Below the pieces are notes generated by a model. It was given only the letters and a program-made list of their open reading frames with translations. It was not told the origin of the DNA and searched no databases. From an uncultured Oscillospiraceae bacterium (GTDB lineage: Bacteria > Bacillota > Clostridia > Oscillospirales > Oscillospiraceae), in contig CAKUHX010000045.1 in the NCBI GenBank assembly GCA_934659475.1, positions 1 to 10,883 on the forward strand: a stretch of 10,883 bases of DNA, read 5' to 3'. Positions 1-6,456 of this stretch are shown one piece after another; the first letter of the stretch is position 1, and every line of letters starts with the position of its first letter. The position numbers and the translations under genes were made by a program.

Positions 1-290
1 GCATCGCCATCAGCGACGGTGCCGCCATCGCCCGGGAGGTGGCCGACATCACCGTGGCCGCCGACGACCTGAACGCCCTGCTCACCCTGAAGCAGCTGAG
101 CGACGCTTTGATGCGCCGCATCCACAGCAACTACCGCACCATCATCGGCTTCAACTTCATGCTCATCTGCCTGGGCGTGGCGGGTGTGCTGCCCCTGGCG
201 GTCTCCGCCCTGCTGCACAACACCTCCACCCTTCTGATCAGTCTGCACAGCATGACCGACCTTCTGCCCCGGCAGACCGCGGAGCAGTAA
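1..290 (+). CDS. Heavy-metal P-type ATPase, C-terminal fragment
   Basis: This is the 3' end of a gene that begins before the window; the reading frame is open from base 3 and gives 95 residues before TAA at 288-290. The first residues (IAISDGAAIAREVADI) match the stretch just after the conserved GDGxND hinge of P-type ATPases, where P1B heavy-metal pumps carry a GIAI-DGA-IA-E-ADI pattern. The rest (NYRTIIGFNFMLICLG, then LHNTSTLLISL) fits the last two transmembrane helices of soft-metal exporting P1B ATPases, with the typical HN and S residues. The family uses ATP to export Cd, Zn, Cu or similar ions across the cytoplasmic membrane. The metal cannot be told, because the CPx motif and any N-terminal metal-binding domain lie outside the window. 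A strong terminator follows 10 bases after the stop. Confidence 0.85.
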   Translation, partial: IAISDGAAIAREVADITVAADDLNALLTLKQLSDALMRRIHSNYRTIIGFNFMLICLGVAGVLPLAVSALLHNTSTLLISLHSMTDLLPRQTAEQ

Positions 291-300
291 GCATACCCTC

Positions 301-336
301 AGCGGCCCGTCCACAGGACGGGCCGCTTTTTGTTTT
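301..336 (+). terminator. Intrinsic terminator after the P-type ATPase
   Basis: A perfect 12-bp stem (AGCGGCCCGTCC, 301-312, pairing with 316-327) closes a 3-base ACA loop and runs straight into a T-rich tract (327-338). It sits 10 bases after the ATPase stop codon, so it should end that transcript and insulate the acetyltransferase. Confidence 0.93.
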
Positions 337-401
337 TTCTTATTTCATTTCCCCCCGGAATGTAGTATCATGGGGGAAAACGCAACAGGAGGGATCGTCC
401 T

Positions 402-932
402 ATGCCCACCATCCGCAAAGGCATCCAGCAGGACATTGACGCCATTGCCGCCATCTACGACCGCATCCATGCCCGGGAGGAGACCGGACAGGTGACCGTC
501 GGCTGGGTGCGGGACATCTACCCCACCCGGGCCACGGCTCAGGCGGCTCTGGACGCCGGGGAGCTATTCGTGCTGGAGCACGGCGGCGCCGTGGCCGCCG
601 CCGCCCGCATCAACCAGATCCAGGTGCCGGAGTACGCCAATGCCCGGTGGCAGCACCCGCAGGCCCCGGCGGAGCAGGTGATGGTGCTGCACACCCTGGT
701 GGTAGATCCCCTTCAGGGGGGCAGGGGGCTGGGCACCGCCTTTGTCCGCTTCTACGAGGAGTACGCCCGGGAAAAGGGCTGTCCCTATCTCCGCATGGAC
801 ACCAACGAGAAAAACCGCAGCGCCCGGGCCCTGTATGCCCGGCTGGGCTATCAGGAGGTGGGCATCGTGGACTGCTGCTTCAATGGGATCGCCGGGGTCA
901 AGCTGGTGTGTCTGGAAAAAACTTTGGCATGA
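402..932 (+). CDS. GNAT-family N-acetyltransferase
   Basis: This 176-residue protein is a single GNAT domain, which transfers an acetyl group from acetyl-CoA to an amine; it should be cytosolic. Motif A is clear: the strand VMVLHTLVVDP (residues 93-103) leads into the acetyl-CoA pyrophosphate loop QGGRGLGTA (105-113, Q-x-x-G-x-G/A type). Motif B follows as TNEKNRSARALYARLGY (134-150), with the usual Asn and the ALY-RLGY helix. The start at 402 is supported by AGGAGGG at 387-393, eight bases upstream. It lies in its own unit, after the ATPase terminator and about 97 bp before ytvI, which has its own promoter. The acceptor cannot be predicted from sequence; the many near relatives in Clostridia are unassigned. 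The family call is firm and the substrate unknown. Confidence 0.9.
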   Translation: MPTIRKGIQQDIDAIAAIYDRIHAREETGQVTVGWVRDIYPTRATAQAALDAGELFVLEHGGAVAAAARINQIQVPEYANARWQHPQAPAEQVMVLHTLVVDPLQGGRGLGTAFVRFYEEYAREKGCPYLRMDTNEKNRSARALYARLGYQEVGIVDCCFNGIAGVKLVCLEKTLA

Positions 933-964
933 CCGCCATTCTGCCCGACGCCGTTTACAAAATG

Positions 965-996
965 TTGTTTTTTCCCCGGGCACGCCGGGGTATAAT
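965..996 (+). promoter_or_regulatory. Promoter for ytvI with an inverted repeat in the spacer
   Basis: A perfect -10 hexamer TATAAT lies at 991-996, 34 bases before the ytvI start. The -35 is poor: a T-run (TTTTTT at 968-973, 17-base spacer) or TTGTTT at 965-970 (20-base spacer). The spacer contains the inverted repeat CCCCGG-GCACG-CCGGGG (974-990), ending exactly at the -10. No T-run follows, so it is not a terminator. It may be an operator or simply alter promoter geometry. Confidence 0.6.
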
Positions 997-1029
997 AGCG
1001 GAAGAAACTGGGACCGAGGGGCGAGAACG

Positions 1030-2190
1030 ATGAACAACGGACAATTGACCTGGTATCAGCGGGGCCAGCTGTGGCTGCGGCTGGGCCTGCGGCTGCTGCT
1101 GCTCCTGCTGGGGGTGCTGCTGCTCTGGAAATTCGGGGGATGGGTGCTGTCTCTGCTGGCCCCCTTTGTGCTGGCCGTGGTGGTGGCGGCGGCGTTAGAC
1201 CCGCTGGTGCGCTGGGGCCAGCGGCGGCTGGGGTGGAACCGCCGGGTGCTGACCATGCTCCTGCTGCTGCTCGTGCTGGGGGTGGCCGGCGGCGTGCTGT
1301 TCTGGCTGGGGCAGATGCTGGTGTCCGAGGCGGTGAGCCTTGTGAACAACTGGGACGCTCTGCTGGCCGCGGCCATGGAACAGGTGCAGAATCTGGACGC
1401 CCTGCTGGAGCGGCTGGCCGCCATGCTGCCCGTTGAGCTGGCCAAGCCGGAGAAGAGCCTTCTGGACTGGCTCATCGGGCTGGTGCCCACCACCCTGCCC
1501 CAGATGGGGGATCTGGCCTCCTTCGCCGGGGCAAAGGCCGCCGCCCTGTCCTATTTCGTGGTGGCGCTGGTGTTCTTCTTCATGGCCACCTATTTCCTGA
1601 CGGCGGACTGGCCCGATCTGCGCCAGCGGGTCATCGCCTCCATGGACCCCCGGCTGCGCCGCTTCTGCGGACAGGTCCGCACCACCGCTCTGGCCGCCTT
1701 CGGCGGCTATCTGCGGGCGGAGCTGCTGCTGTCTGTGGGTGTGTTCGCCATTCTGGCCGTGGGCTTTGTGGTCACCCGACAGAGCTACGCCCTGCTGCTG
1801 GCTCTGGGGCTGTCGGTGCTGGACTTCATCCCCATCGTGGGTTCCGGCACGGTGATGGTGCCCTGGGCGGTGATCGCCCTGTTCCTGGGGGACTACCCCG
1901 CCGCCATCCGCATGATGGCCATCTGGGGGGTCATCGCCATGTTCCGCCGGGTGATGGAGCCCAAGTTCGTGGGGGATCAGACGGGGCTGTCCCCCATCCT
2001 CTCTCTGGTCAGCATCTATGTGGGGATGCGTCTGGCCGGGGTGTGGGGGATGATCCTGGCCCCCATTCTGGTGCTGGTGTGTCAGAATCTGGCCCAGATC
2101 GGCCTGTTCTCCGGCGTGCGCCGGGACCTGAGCACCGCCGCGGACGACATCGCCGCCATTCTGGCGGGGTCCCAAAACGAGCCTTCATAA
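1030..2190 (+). CDS. ytvI: AI-2E family transporter, YtvI-like sporulation membrane protein
   Basis: This 386-residue integral membrane protein belongs to the AI-2E transporter / YtvI family (B. subtilis YtvI is about 370 residues). The N-terminus has paired Leu-rich helices (about 18-33 and 37-57) and another at 73-96. A soluble stretch follows (about 97-170), then a helix at 172-191 and a C-terminal hydrophobic block (230-360). Family landmarks include GYLRAEL (226-232), LDFIPIVGSGTVMVPW (264-279) and EPKFVGDQTGLSP (310-322). ATG 1030 was chosen because GAGGGG (1016-1021) lies at a good distance and the TATAAT promoter is just upstream; the open frame continues upstream to 742, but that would overlap the acetyltransferase and include the promoter. 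In B. subtilis YtvI is linked to sporulation; transport of AI-2 itself is not implied, and some family members are Na+/H+ antiporters. A strong terminator overlaps the stop codon. Confidence 0.85.
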   Translation: MNNGQLTWYQRGQLWLRLGLRLLLLLLGVLLLWKFGGWVLSLLAPFVLAVVVAAALDPLVRWGQRRLGWNRRVLTMLLLLLVLGVAGGVLFWLGQMLVSEAVSLVNNWDALLAAAMEQVQNLDALLERLAAMLPVELAKPEKSLLDWLIGLVPTTLPQMGDLASFAGAKAAALSYFVVALVFFFMATYFLTADWPDLRQRVIASMDPRLRRFCGQVRTTALAAFGGYLRAELLLSVGVFAILAVGFVVTRQSYALLLALGLSVLDFIPIVGSGTVMVPWAVIALFLGDYPAAIRMMAIWGVIAMFRRVMEPKFVGDQTGLSPILSLVSIYVGMRLAGVWGMILAPILVLVCQNLAQIGLFSGVRRDLSTAADDIAAILAGSQNEPS

Positions 2191-2228
2191 AAACAGCGCC
2201 TTTCGCTGAAAGCGAAAGGCGCTGTTTT
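2190..2228 (+). terminator. Intrinsic terminator overlapping the ytvI stop codon
   Basis: A perfect 18-bp stem (AAAACAGCGCCTTTCGCT, 2190-2207, with 2211-2228) closes a GAA loop. The A-run on the left arm and T-run on the right make it potentially bidirectional. Its first base is the last base of the ytvI TAA. Confidence 0.92.
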
Positions 2229-2361
2229 CAAACTATTCGGGAAATGTTAAAAAAAGAACCCTCTTTTCGTCACGCTTTTTTCATATTTTCCGGGTATCAT
2301 CACCATTGTAAGCAAGAGGGGCGCACCTGCGGCGCGCCGTCTCATCAAGGAGTGATCCAAT

Positions 2362-3738
2362 ATGACAGATCAGAACGAATACAGATATTATCAGCAGGAC
2401 CCCGGCCCCCAGAACGGCTACGGCTATCAAAACCCCATCCCCACCTCCGGCGGCCCCGTTGGCCCGGAGCAGCCCCCCCGGAAGAAGGGCGGCTGGCGCA
2501 AGGCCATCGCTCTGGTACTGGTGTGCGCCCTGGTGGGCGGCGGCGCCGGCATCGGCGGTGCGGCCCTGTATAACAGCCGCACCAACAGCGGGGACACCAC
2601 GGTGGTGCAGGAGCTGGACCGCCCCCAGGTGCAGACCGTGGTGAACAGCAAGAACGGCCAGGCCATGACCGGTGCTGAGTTGTACGCCGCCAACCTGGGC
2701 TCCTGCGTGGGCATCACCGTGTCCACCACCTCGGTGAACATCTTCGGACAGACCACCACCTCCGCCGCCTCCGGCTCCGGCTTCGTGCTGACCCAGGATG
2801 GCTACATCGTCACCAACTACCACGTGATCGAGGACGCCGCCAAGGACTCCTCCGTCACCGTTGAGGTCTCCTTCGCCAACGGCGACAAGTACACCGCCAA
2901 GCTGGTGGGGGGCGAGCAGGACAACGACGTGGCCGTGCTGAAGATCGAGGCCGCCGGCCTGACCCCCGTCACTCTGGGCGACAGCGGCAAGCTGGTGGTG
3001 GGCGAGCCGGTGTACGCCATCGGCAACCCCCTGGGCGAGCTGACCTATACCCTGACCGACGGCATCGTCTCCGCCCTTGACCGGCTGATCACCACCAGCA
3101 GCACCAACGCCAACGGTCGGACCGAGTCCGTCACCCTGAACGTGCTTCAGACCAACTGCGCCATCAACCCCGGCAACTCCGGCGGCCCCCTGTTTGACCA
3201 GTACGGCAGCGTGGTGGGCATCGTCTCCGCCAAGTACACCCAGTCCACCTCCGGCGTGTCCGCCGAGGGTCTGGGCTTCGCCCTTCCCATCAATGACGTG
3301 AAGGAGATCATCGCCGACCTCATTGAGCACGGCTATGTCACCGGCAAGCCCTACATGGGCGTTCAGGTCGACTCCGTGTCCTCCGAGGCCCAGCGCTACG
3401 GTATCCCCGCCGGGGCCGCCGTCAGCTATGTGGCCGACGGCTCCTGCGCCCAGAAGGCCGGCCTGCAGGTCAACGATGTGATCACCGCCATCGATGGCAC
3501 CGCCATCGACTCCCCCTCCGCCCTGACCGCCGCCCTGTCCACCGGCTACAAGGCCGGGGACACCGCCACCCTGACGGTCATCCGCAGCCAGAAGGAGCTC
3601 AAGCTGACCATCACCTTCGACGAAAAGAACGCCCAGACCGAGGCCAACGACCAGCAGCAGACCCAGCAGTCTCAGCAGCAGCAGGGCCAGAGCGGCTACA
3701 GCCAGTGGCCCTTCGGCGGCAGTTGGCCCTTCGGCTGA
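2362..3738 (+). CDS. htrA: HtrA/DegP-like membrane-anchored serine protease with PDZ domain
   Basis: This 458-residue S1C protease probably degrades or refolds damaged proteins on the outer face of the membrane. Residues 1-46 are a polar, Tyr/Gln/Pro-rich cytosolic tail ending in RKKGGWRK; one transmembrane anchor follows (about 47-70). The trypsin-like domain carries the complete triad: His154 (TNYHVIEDA), Asp189 (DNDVAVLKI) and Ser273 (GNSGGPL). A PDZ domain follows from about 328 to 420 (YMGVQVD, then AGLQVNDVITAIDGT). The C-terminus is a Gln-rich linker (430-443) ending in a doubled WPFG motif (SQWPFGGSWPFG). The start at 2362 has AAGGAG at 2347-2352, nine bases upstream. It stands as a single gene between two terminators. 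HtrA genes in Firmicutes are often induced by envelope stress, but I see no clear operator here. Family, topology and triad are secure; the cellular target is unknown. Confidence 0.94.
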   Translation: MTDQNEYRYYQQDPGPQNGYGYQNPIPTSGGPVGPEQPPRKKGGWRKAIALVLVCALVGGGAGIGGAALYNSRTNSGDTTVVQELDRPQVQTVVNSKNGQAMTGAELYAANLGSCVGITVSTTSVNIFGQTTTSAASGSGFVLTQDGYIVTNYHVIEDAAKDSSVTVEVSFANGDKYTAKLVGGEQDNDVAVLKIEAAGLTPVTLGDSGKLVVGEPVYAIGNPLGELTYTLTDGIVSALDRLITTSSTNANGRTESVTLNVLQTNCAINPGNSGGPLFDQYGSVVGIVSAKYTQSTSGVSAEGLGFALPINDVKEIIADLIEHGYVTGKPYMGVQVDSVSSEAQRYGIPAGAAVSYVADGSCAQKAGLQVNDVITAIDGTAIDSPSALTAALSTGYKAGDTATLTVIRSQKELKLTITFDEKNAQTEANDQQQTQQSQQQQGQSGYSQWPFGGSWPFG

Positions 3739-3771
3739 TTCCATTCTCCACTCTCTCTTTCCCCCTTTTCG

Positions 3772-3810
3772 AAAGCTCCGTTTCTCTTTTTGAGGGACGG
3801 AGCTTTTTCC
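3772..3810 (+). terminator. Intrinsic terminator after htrA
   Basis: A 10-bp perfect stem AAAGCTCCGT (3772-3781) pairs with ACGGAGCTTT (3797-3806) across a 15-base loop and continues into TTTTT (3804-3808). It lies about 35 bases after the htrA stop. Confidence 0.85.
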
Positions 3811-3894
3811 TGTCTGTGCCCCGCAGCCCTTGTCCCGTCCTGGATCGCCCGTCAGTCACAGTTGTGCGGTTGTATGCCTATCCGAATTATGTGT

Positions 3895-3924
3895 TTTACA
3901 GGAGTAGTACCAACGAGATATACT
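3895..3924 (+). promoter_or_regulatory. Predicted sigma-A promoter for the aldolase gene
   Basis: TTTACA (3895-3900, 5/6 match to TTGACA) and TATACT (3919-3924, 5/6 match to TATAAT) are separated by 18 bases. Transcription would begin near 3931 and leave a leader of about 90 bases before the aldolase start. An inverted repeat overlaps the -10 (see next entry). A weaker alternative pair is TTGTGC (3862-3867) with AATTAT (3885-3890), 17-base spacer. Confidence 0.65.
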
Positions 3925-3966
3925 ACGACCAGACAAAACAGGCGGCGCGATTTGGTGAATTTCACC
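3904..3966. promoter_or_regulatory. Two candidate operators around the aldolase promoter
   Basis: GTAGTA (3904-3909) and TACTAC (3921-3926) form an inverted repeat with an 11-base gap that covers the spacer and the -10. Downstream, GGTGAATTTCACC (3954-3966) is a perfect 13-base palindrome with a single central base, inside the predicted leader. Both have the size and placement of repressor sites (for example GntR-, LacI- or TetR-type dimers). No regulator gene lies in the window, so the assignment is inference. Confidence 0.45.
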
Positions 3967-4023
3967 GTGCGCTGCCGCGGCCCGTTTTTCAGGAAAACGG
4001 AGGAAAAAGAAAGGGGAAATCCA

Positions 4024-4794
4024 ATGAAAGTAACCTTCCGGGATCTGCTGAATTCCGGTCACCGCTTCATCGGCACCTACATGATGTCCCCCGATGACAA
4101 CGGACTGGAGGCCATGAAGCTGGCTGGCGTCGACTTCGTGATCTTCGATCTGGAGCATGAACAGCTCACCCTCACCGAGGTGATGCACCTGATCCGCACC
4201 GCCGAGGCCTGCGGCATGGCCACCATGGTGCGTGTGCCCGGCCTGGACGAGGGCATGATCAAGAAGGCCCTGGATATGGGCGCTTCCGCCATCAAGATCC
4301 CCGGCGTCTCCAGCGCGGAGGAGGCTGCTCTGGCTGTGTCCTACTGCAAGTACCCGCCCGAGGGCATCCGCGGCAGCTGCCCCTTTGTCCGCTGCAACGA
4401 CTACGGCACCAACCGTGAAAACTGCTACGCCGAAGCCAACCGCCAGGTCGTGGTCTCCGTCATCGTCGAGGGCGTTGAGGGCGTGAAAAATTTGGAAGAG
4501 ATCATTGCTACTCCCGGTCTGGACACCATCTCCGTGGGCAACGTGGATCTGTCCTGTGCCCTGGGCGTGCCCGGCCAGGTGTTCCACCCCCTGGTGATGC
4601 AGGCCGTTCTGGACGCCGCCAACCTGTGCGAGAAGTATGGAAAGAGCTGCTCCGTTCAGGTGGTGGACGGCAAGGACGCCGAGCGCTTCAAGGGCTACAA
4701 GGGCGTGTCCCACTACCACACCGACCTGCCCACCGCCATGCTGTATAAGGCTTATAAGGGCCTGTGCGACGACCTGAAGAGCGTCGGCGAATAA
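4024..4794 (+). CDS. HpcH/HpaI-family class II (pyruvate-type) aldolase
   Basis: This 256-residue cytosolic enzyme is a full-length member of the HpcH/HpaI aldolase / citrate lyase-beta superfamily, metal-dependent TIM barrels that reversibly cleave 4-hydroxy-2-oxo acids to pyruvate plus an aldehyde or keto acid. The paradigm residues of E. coli HpaI occur at the same numbers: Asp42 and His45 (FDLEHEQ), Arg70 (MVRVPG), Asp84, Glu149 (VIVEG, metal) and Asp175 (GNVDLS, metal). Substrate-pocket positions differ: 147 is Ile instead of Gln and 174 is Val instead of Ala, so the substrate is probably not the usual sugar-acid or heptanedioate. The start at 4024 has AAGGGG at 4011-4016; the frame is open upstream but that region holds the promoter. 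It is 71 bp ahead of the GltS-like transporter and probably co-transcribed with it. Citramalyl-CoA lyase-type activity is a less likely alternative. Confidence 0.88.
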   Translation: MKVTFRDLLNSGHRFIGTYMMSPDDNGLEAMKLAGVDFVIFDLEHEQLTLTEVMHLIRTAEACGMATMVRVPGLDEGMIKKALDMGASAIKIPGVSSAEEAALAVSYCKYPPEGIRGSCPFVRCNDYGTNRENCYAEANRQVVVSVIVEGVEGVKNLEEIIATPGLDTISVGNVDLSCALGVPGQVFHPLVMQAVLDAANLCEKYGKSCSVQVVDGKDAERFKGYKGVSHYHTDLPTAMLYKAYKGLCDDLKSVGE

Positions 4795-4811
4795 GATTCA
4801 CCCGTGTATTC

Positions 4812-4835
4812 ATTTGCTGCGGCAATGCGGCAAAT
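4812..4835 (+). other. Intercistronic hairpin between aldolase and transporter
   Basis: ATTTGCTGC (4812-4820) pairs with GCGGCAAAT (4827-4835) through nine positions, one of them a G-U pair, around a 6-base loop. It is followed by AATATAAAC rather than a T-run, so it is more likely an mRNA-processing or stabilising element than a terminator. Confidence 0.45.
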
Positions 4836-4865
4836 AATATAAACAAGTAAAAGGAGAGAAAATCA

Positions 4866-6200
4866 ATGAGCGCGATTCTGACCGATTTGACGGTACTGGG
4901 CGTATTCCTGCTTCTGGGTATGGTGATCCGTCAAATCGTCAAACCCCTGCAGAAGATCTTCCTGGCCTCCTCCATCATCGGCGGCCTGCTGCTGCTGGCT
5001 CTAGGTCCCCAGTGTCTGAATCTGGTGGCTGTACCCGAGAGCTTTTCTGGCTACTCCGGTGCCATGATCCGCTTTATCATGTGCGCCCTGGTCTTCGGCA
5101 CCGACATCAGCCGGAATAAGCTGGAGTCCTACGGCGACTACATGATGGTCGTGCACAGCGTGTACGGCTGGCAGATGGCTCTGGGCCTGGGCCTGGGCGT
5201 CGTGATGTGTAAGATCTGGCCCTCTCTGCCCGAAGGCTGGGGCTTCCTGGCCGTTCAGGCCTTCTACGGCGGCCACGGCACCGCTGCCGCTGCCGGCGGC
5301 GTGTTCCAGGAGGCTACCGGTCTGGCTGACTACACCGACCTGGGCATCGTGCTGGCCACCTTCGGCATCATCGCCGCCATGACCATGGGCATGCTGGTGG
5401 TGAACATCGGCGTGCGCCGCGGCTGGGCCACCTTCGTCAAGGAAGTTGACAAGAAGCCCGACTGGTACTACGGCGGCGTTCTGCCCGAGTCTGAGCAGAA
5501 GAGCATCGGCACCCAGAAGACCACCTCCAACAGCGTCAACGCCATCGCCCTGCAGTTGGCCTTCATTCTGGCCTCCATGTGGATCGGCGAGCGCATCGGC
5601 GAATTGTTTGTCCACTTTATTCCTGTCTTGTCCGGAGTTTCTAAGCTGGCGTGGGACACTCTGGGCGGCCTGGTGGGCTGGTACTTCTTCAAGCTGGTCA
5701 AGATGGACAAGTATGTGGACAAGAAAACCGTCAACCAGCTGTCCGGCGTGGCGCTGGAGATCCTGCTGCTGGGCTCCATGGCTACTCTGAACCTGACCGT
5801 TCTGGTCAACAACATCGTCCCCATCGTAATTATGTCCGTCATCATCTGCGTCCTCACCTGCATCTGGCCCTTGTTCATGGCCAAGATGACCTGTAAGGAG
5901 CAGTGGTTCGAGAAGGCCCTGATGATCATCGGTCAGTCCACCGGCGCCACCCCCACCGGCATGGCTCTGGTTCGCGCTGTTGACCCCAACGGCGAGGCCT
6001 GCTCCCCCGAGGCCCACGGCGTTTACTCCGGTATTTTCTTCTGGACCGCCTTCTTCACCTCTCTGGTGCCTCCTCTGGTCGCTGTGGGCAACGATATGCC
6101 TGTTTACATCGCCGGCATCGTTCAGTTCGTCATCCCCGTCGCCATCGGCTTCCTCATCTTCCGGCCTCTTATGCTTAAGGCCCGCAAGAAAGAGGCCTGA
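4866..6200 (+). CDS. GltS-family (ESS) sodium:glutamate/dicarboxylate symporter
   Basis: This 444-residue membrane protein, with about 10-12 hydrophobic segments, belongs to the glutamate:Na+ symporter (ESS) family. The two signature hairpins are present: QAFYGGHGTAAAAGG (131-145) and GQSTGATPTGMALVRAVDP (356-374), matching GGHGT and GATPT loops in the two halves of GltS. A hydrophilic loop (about 184-220) separates the halves. It is longer than E. coli GltS (401 residues), and its sequence is diverged enough that glutamate should not be assumed. The start at 4866 has AAAAGGAGAG nine bases upstream. Its position between an aldolase and CoA-ester enzymes suggests uptake of the carboxylate that the neighbours degrade; this is inference. 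A long hairpin follows the gene. Confidence 0.87.
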   Translation: MSAILTDLTVLGVFLLLGMVIRQIVKPLQKIFLASSIIGGLLLLALGPQCLNLVAVPESFSGYSGAMIRFIMCALVFGTDISRNKLESYGDYMMVVHSVYGWQMALGLGLGVVMCKIWPSLPEGWGFLAVQAFYGGHGTAAAAGGVFQEATGLADYTDLGIVLATFGIIAAMTMGMLVVNIGVRRGWATFVKEVDKKPDWYYGGVLPESEQKSIGTQKTTSNSVNAIALQLAFILASMWIGERIGELFVHFIPVLSGVSKLAWDTLGGLVGWYFFKLVKMDKYVDKKTVNQLSGVALEILLLGSMATLNLTVLVNNIVPIVIMSVIICVLTCIWPLFMAKMTCKEQWFEKALMIIGQSTGATPTGMALVRAVDPNGEACSPEAHGVYSGIFFWTAFFTSLVPPLVAVGNDMPVYIAGIVQFVIPVAIGFLIFRPLMLKARKKEA

Positions 6201-6226
6201 TCCGCTTAAAAAGGAACCCCTCTCTC

Positions 6227-6277
6227 GGGATAGCCTTCCCTGTCGGCCGCAGGGGAGGCTATCCCTGTCATCTTGTT
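6227..6277 (+). terminator. Hairpin after the transporter, probable terminator
   Basis: GGGATAGCCTTCCCTG (6227-6242) pairs with 6250-6265 over 16 positions, one of them G-U, around a 7-base loop. Only a scattered T-rich stretch follows (TGTCATCTTGTT), so termination may be partial. Confidence 0.7.
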
Positions 6278-6331
6278 ATCGTCCCACTAAAATATTCACT
6301 TAAAAGTTTGTTTAATAAACTAAATATAAAC

Positions 6332-6360
6332 TTGAGGATGAAACTTATTCGTGCTATAAC
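6332..6360 (+). promoter_or_regulatory. Predicted promoter for the CoA-transferase
   Basis: TTGAGG (6332-6337) and TATAAC (6355-6360) are spaced by 17 bases. They lie in a markedly AT-rich gap after the hairpin, giving a leader of about 90 bases. A small palindrome GTTTAATAAAC (6310-6320) sits just upstream of the -35 and could bind a regulator. Confidence 0.55.
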
Positions 6361-6456
6361 AAAATCAGAACGGCGGCCGTTTCTACGGCACCGGAATATT
6401 CGGACGTACTGATAAAATAAAACCATCGTCAATGATTTGTTAAGGAGGATATGAAT

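Noticed and set aside
742-1029. N-terminal extension of the ytvI frame
   Set aside because: It overlaps the acetyltransferase out of frame and contains the TATAAT promoter; the start at 1030 has a good ribosome binding site.
2281-3744. Long (487-residue) open frame on the minus strand
   Set aside because: It is the complement of htrA, Gly/His/Val-rich with no recognisable domain; similar minus-strand frames over the other genes reflect high GC.
3790-4023. Upstream extension of the aldolase frame
   Set aside because: It spans the predicted promoter and operators, and the family N-terminus begins at 4024.
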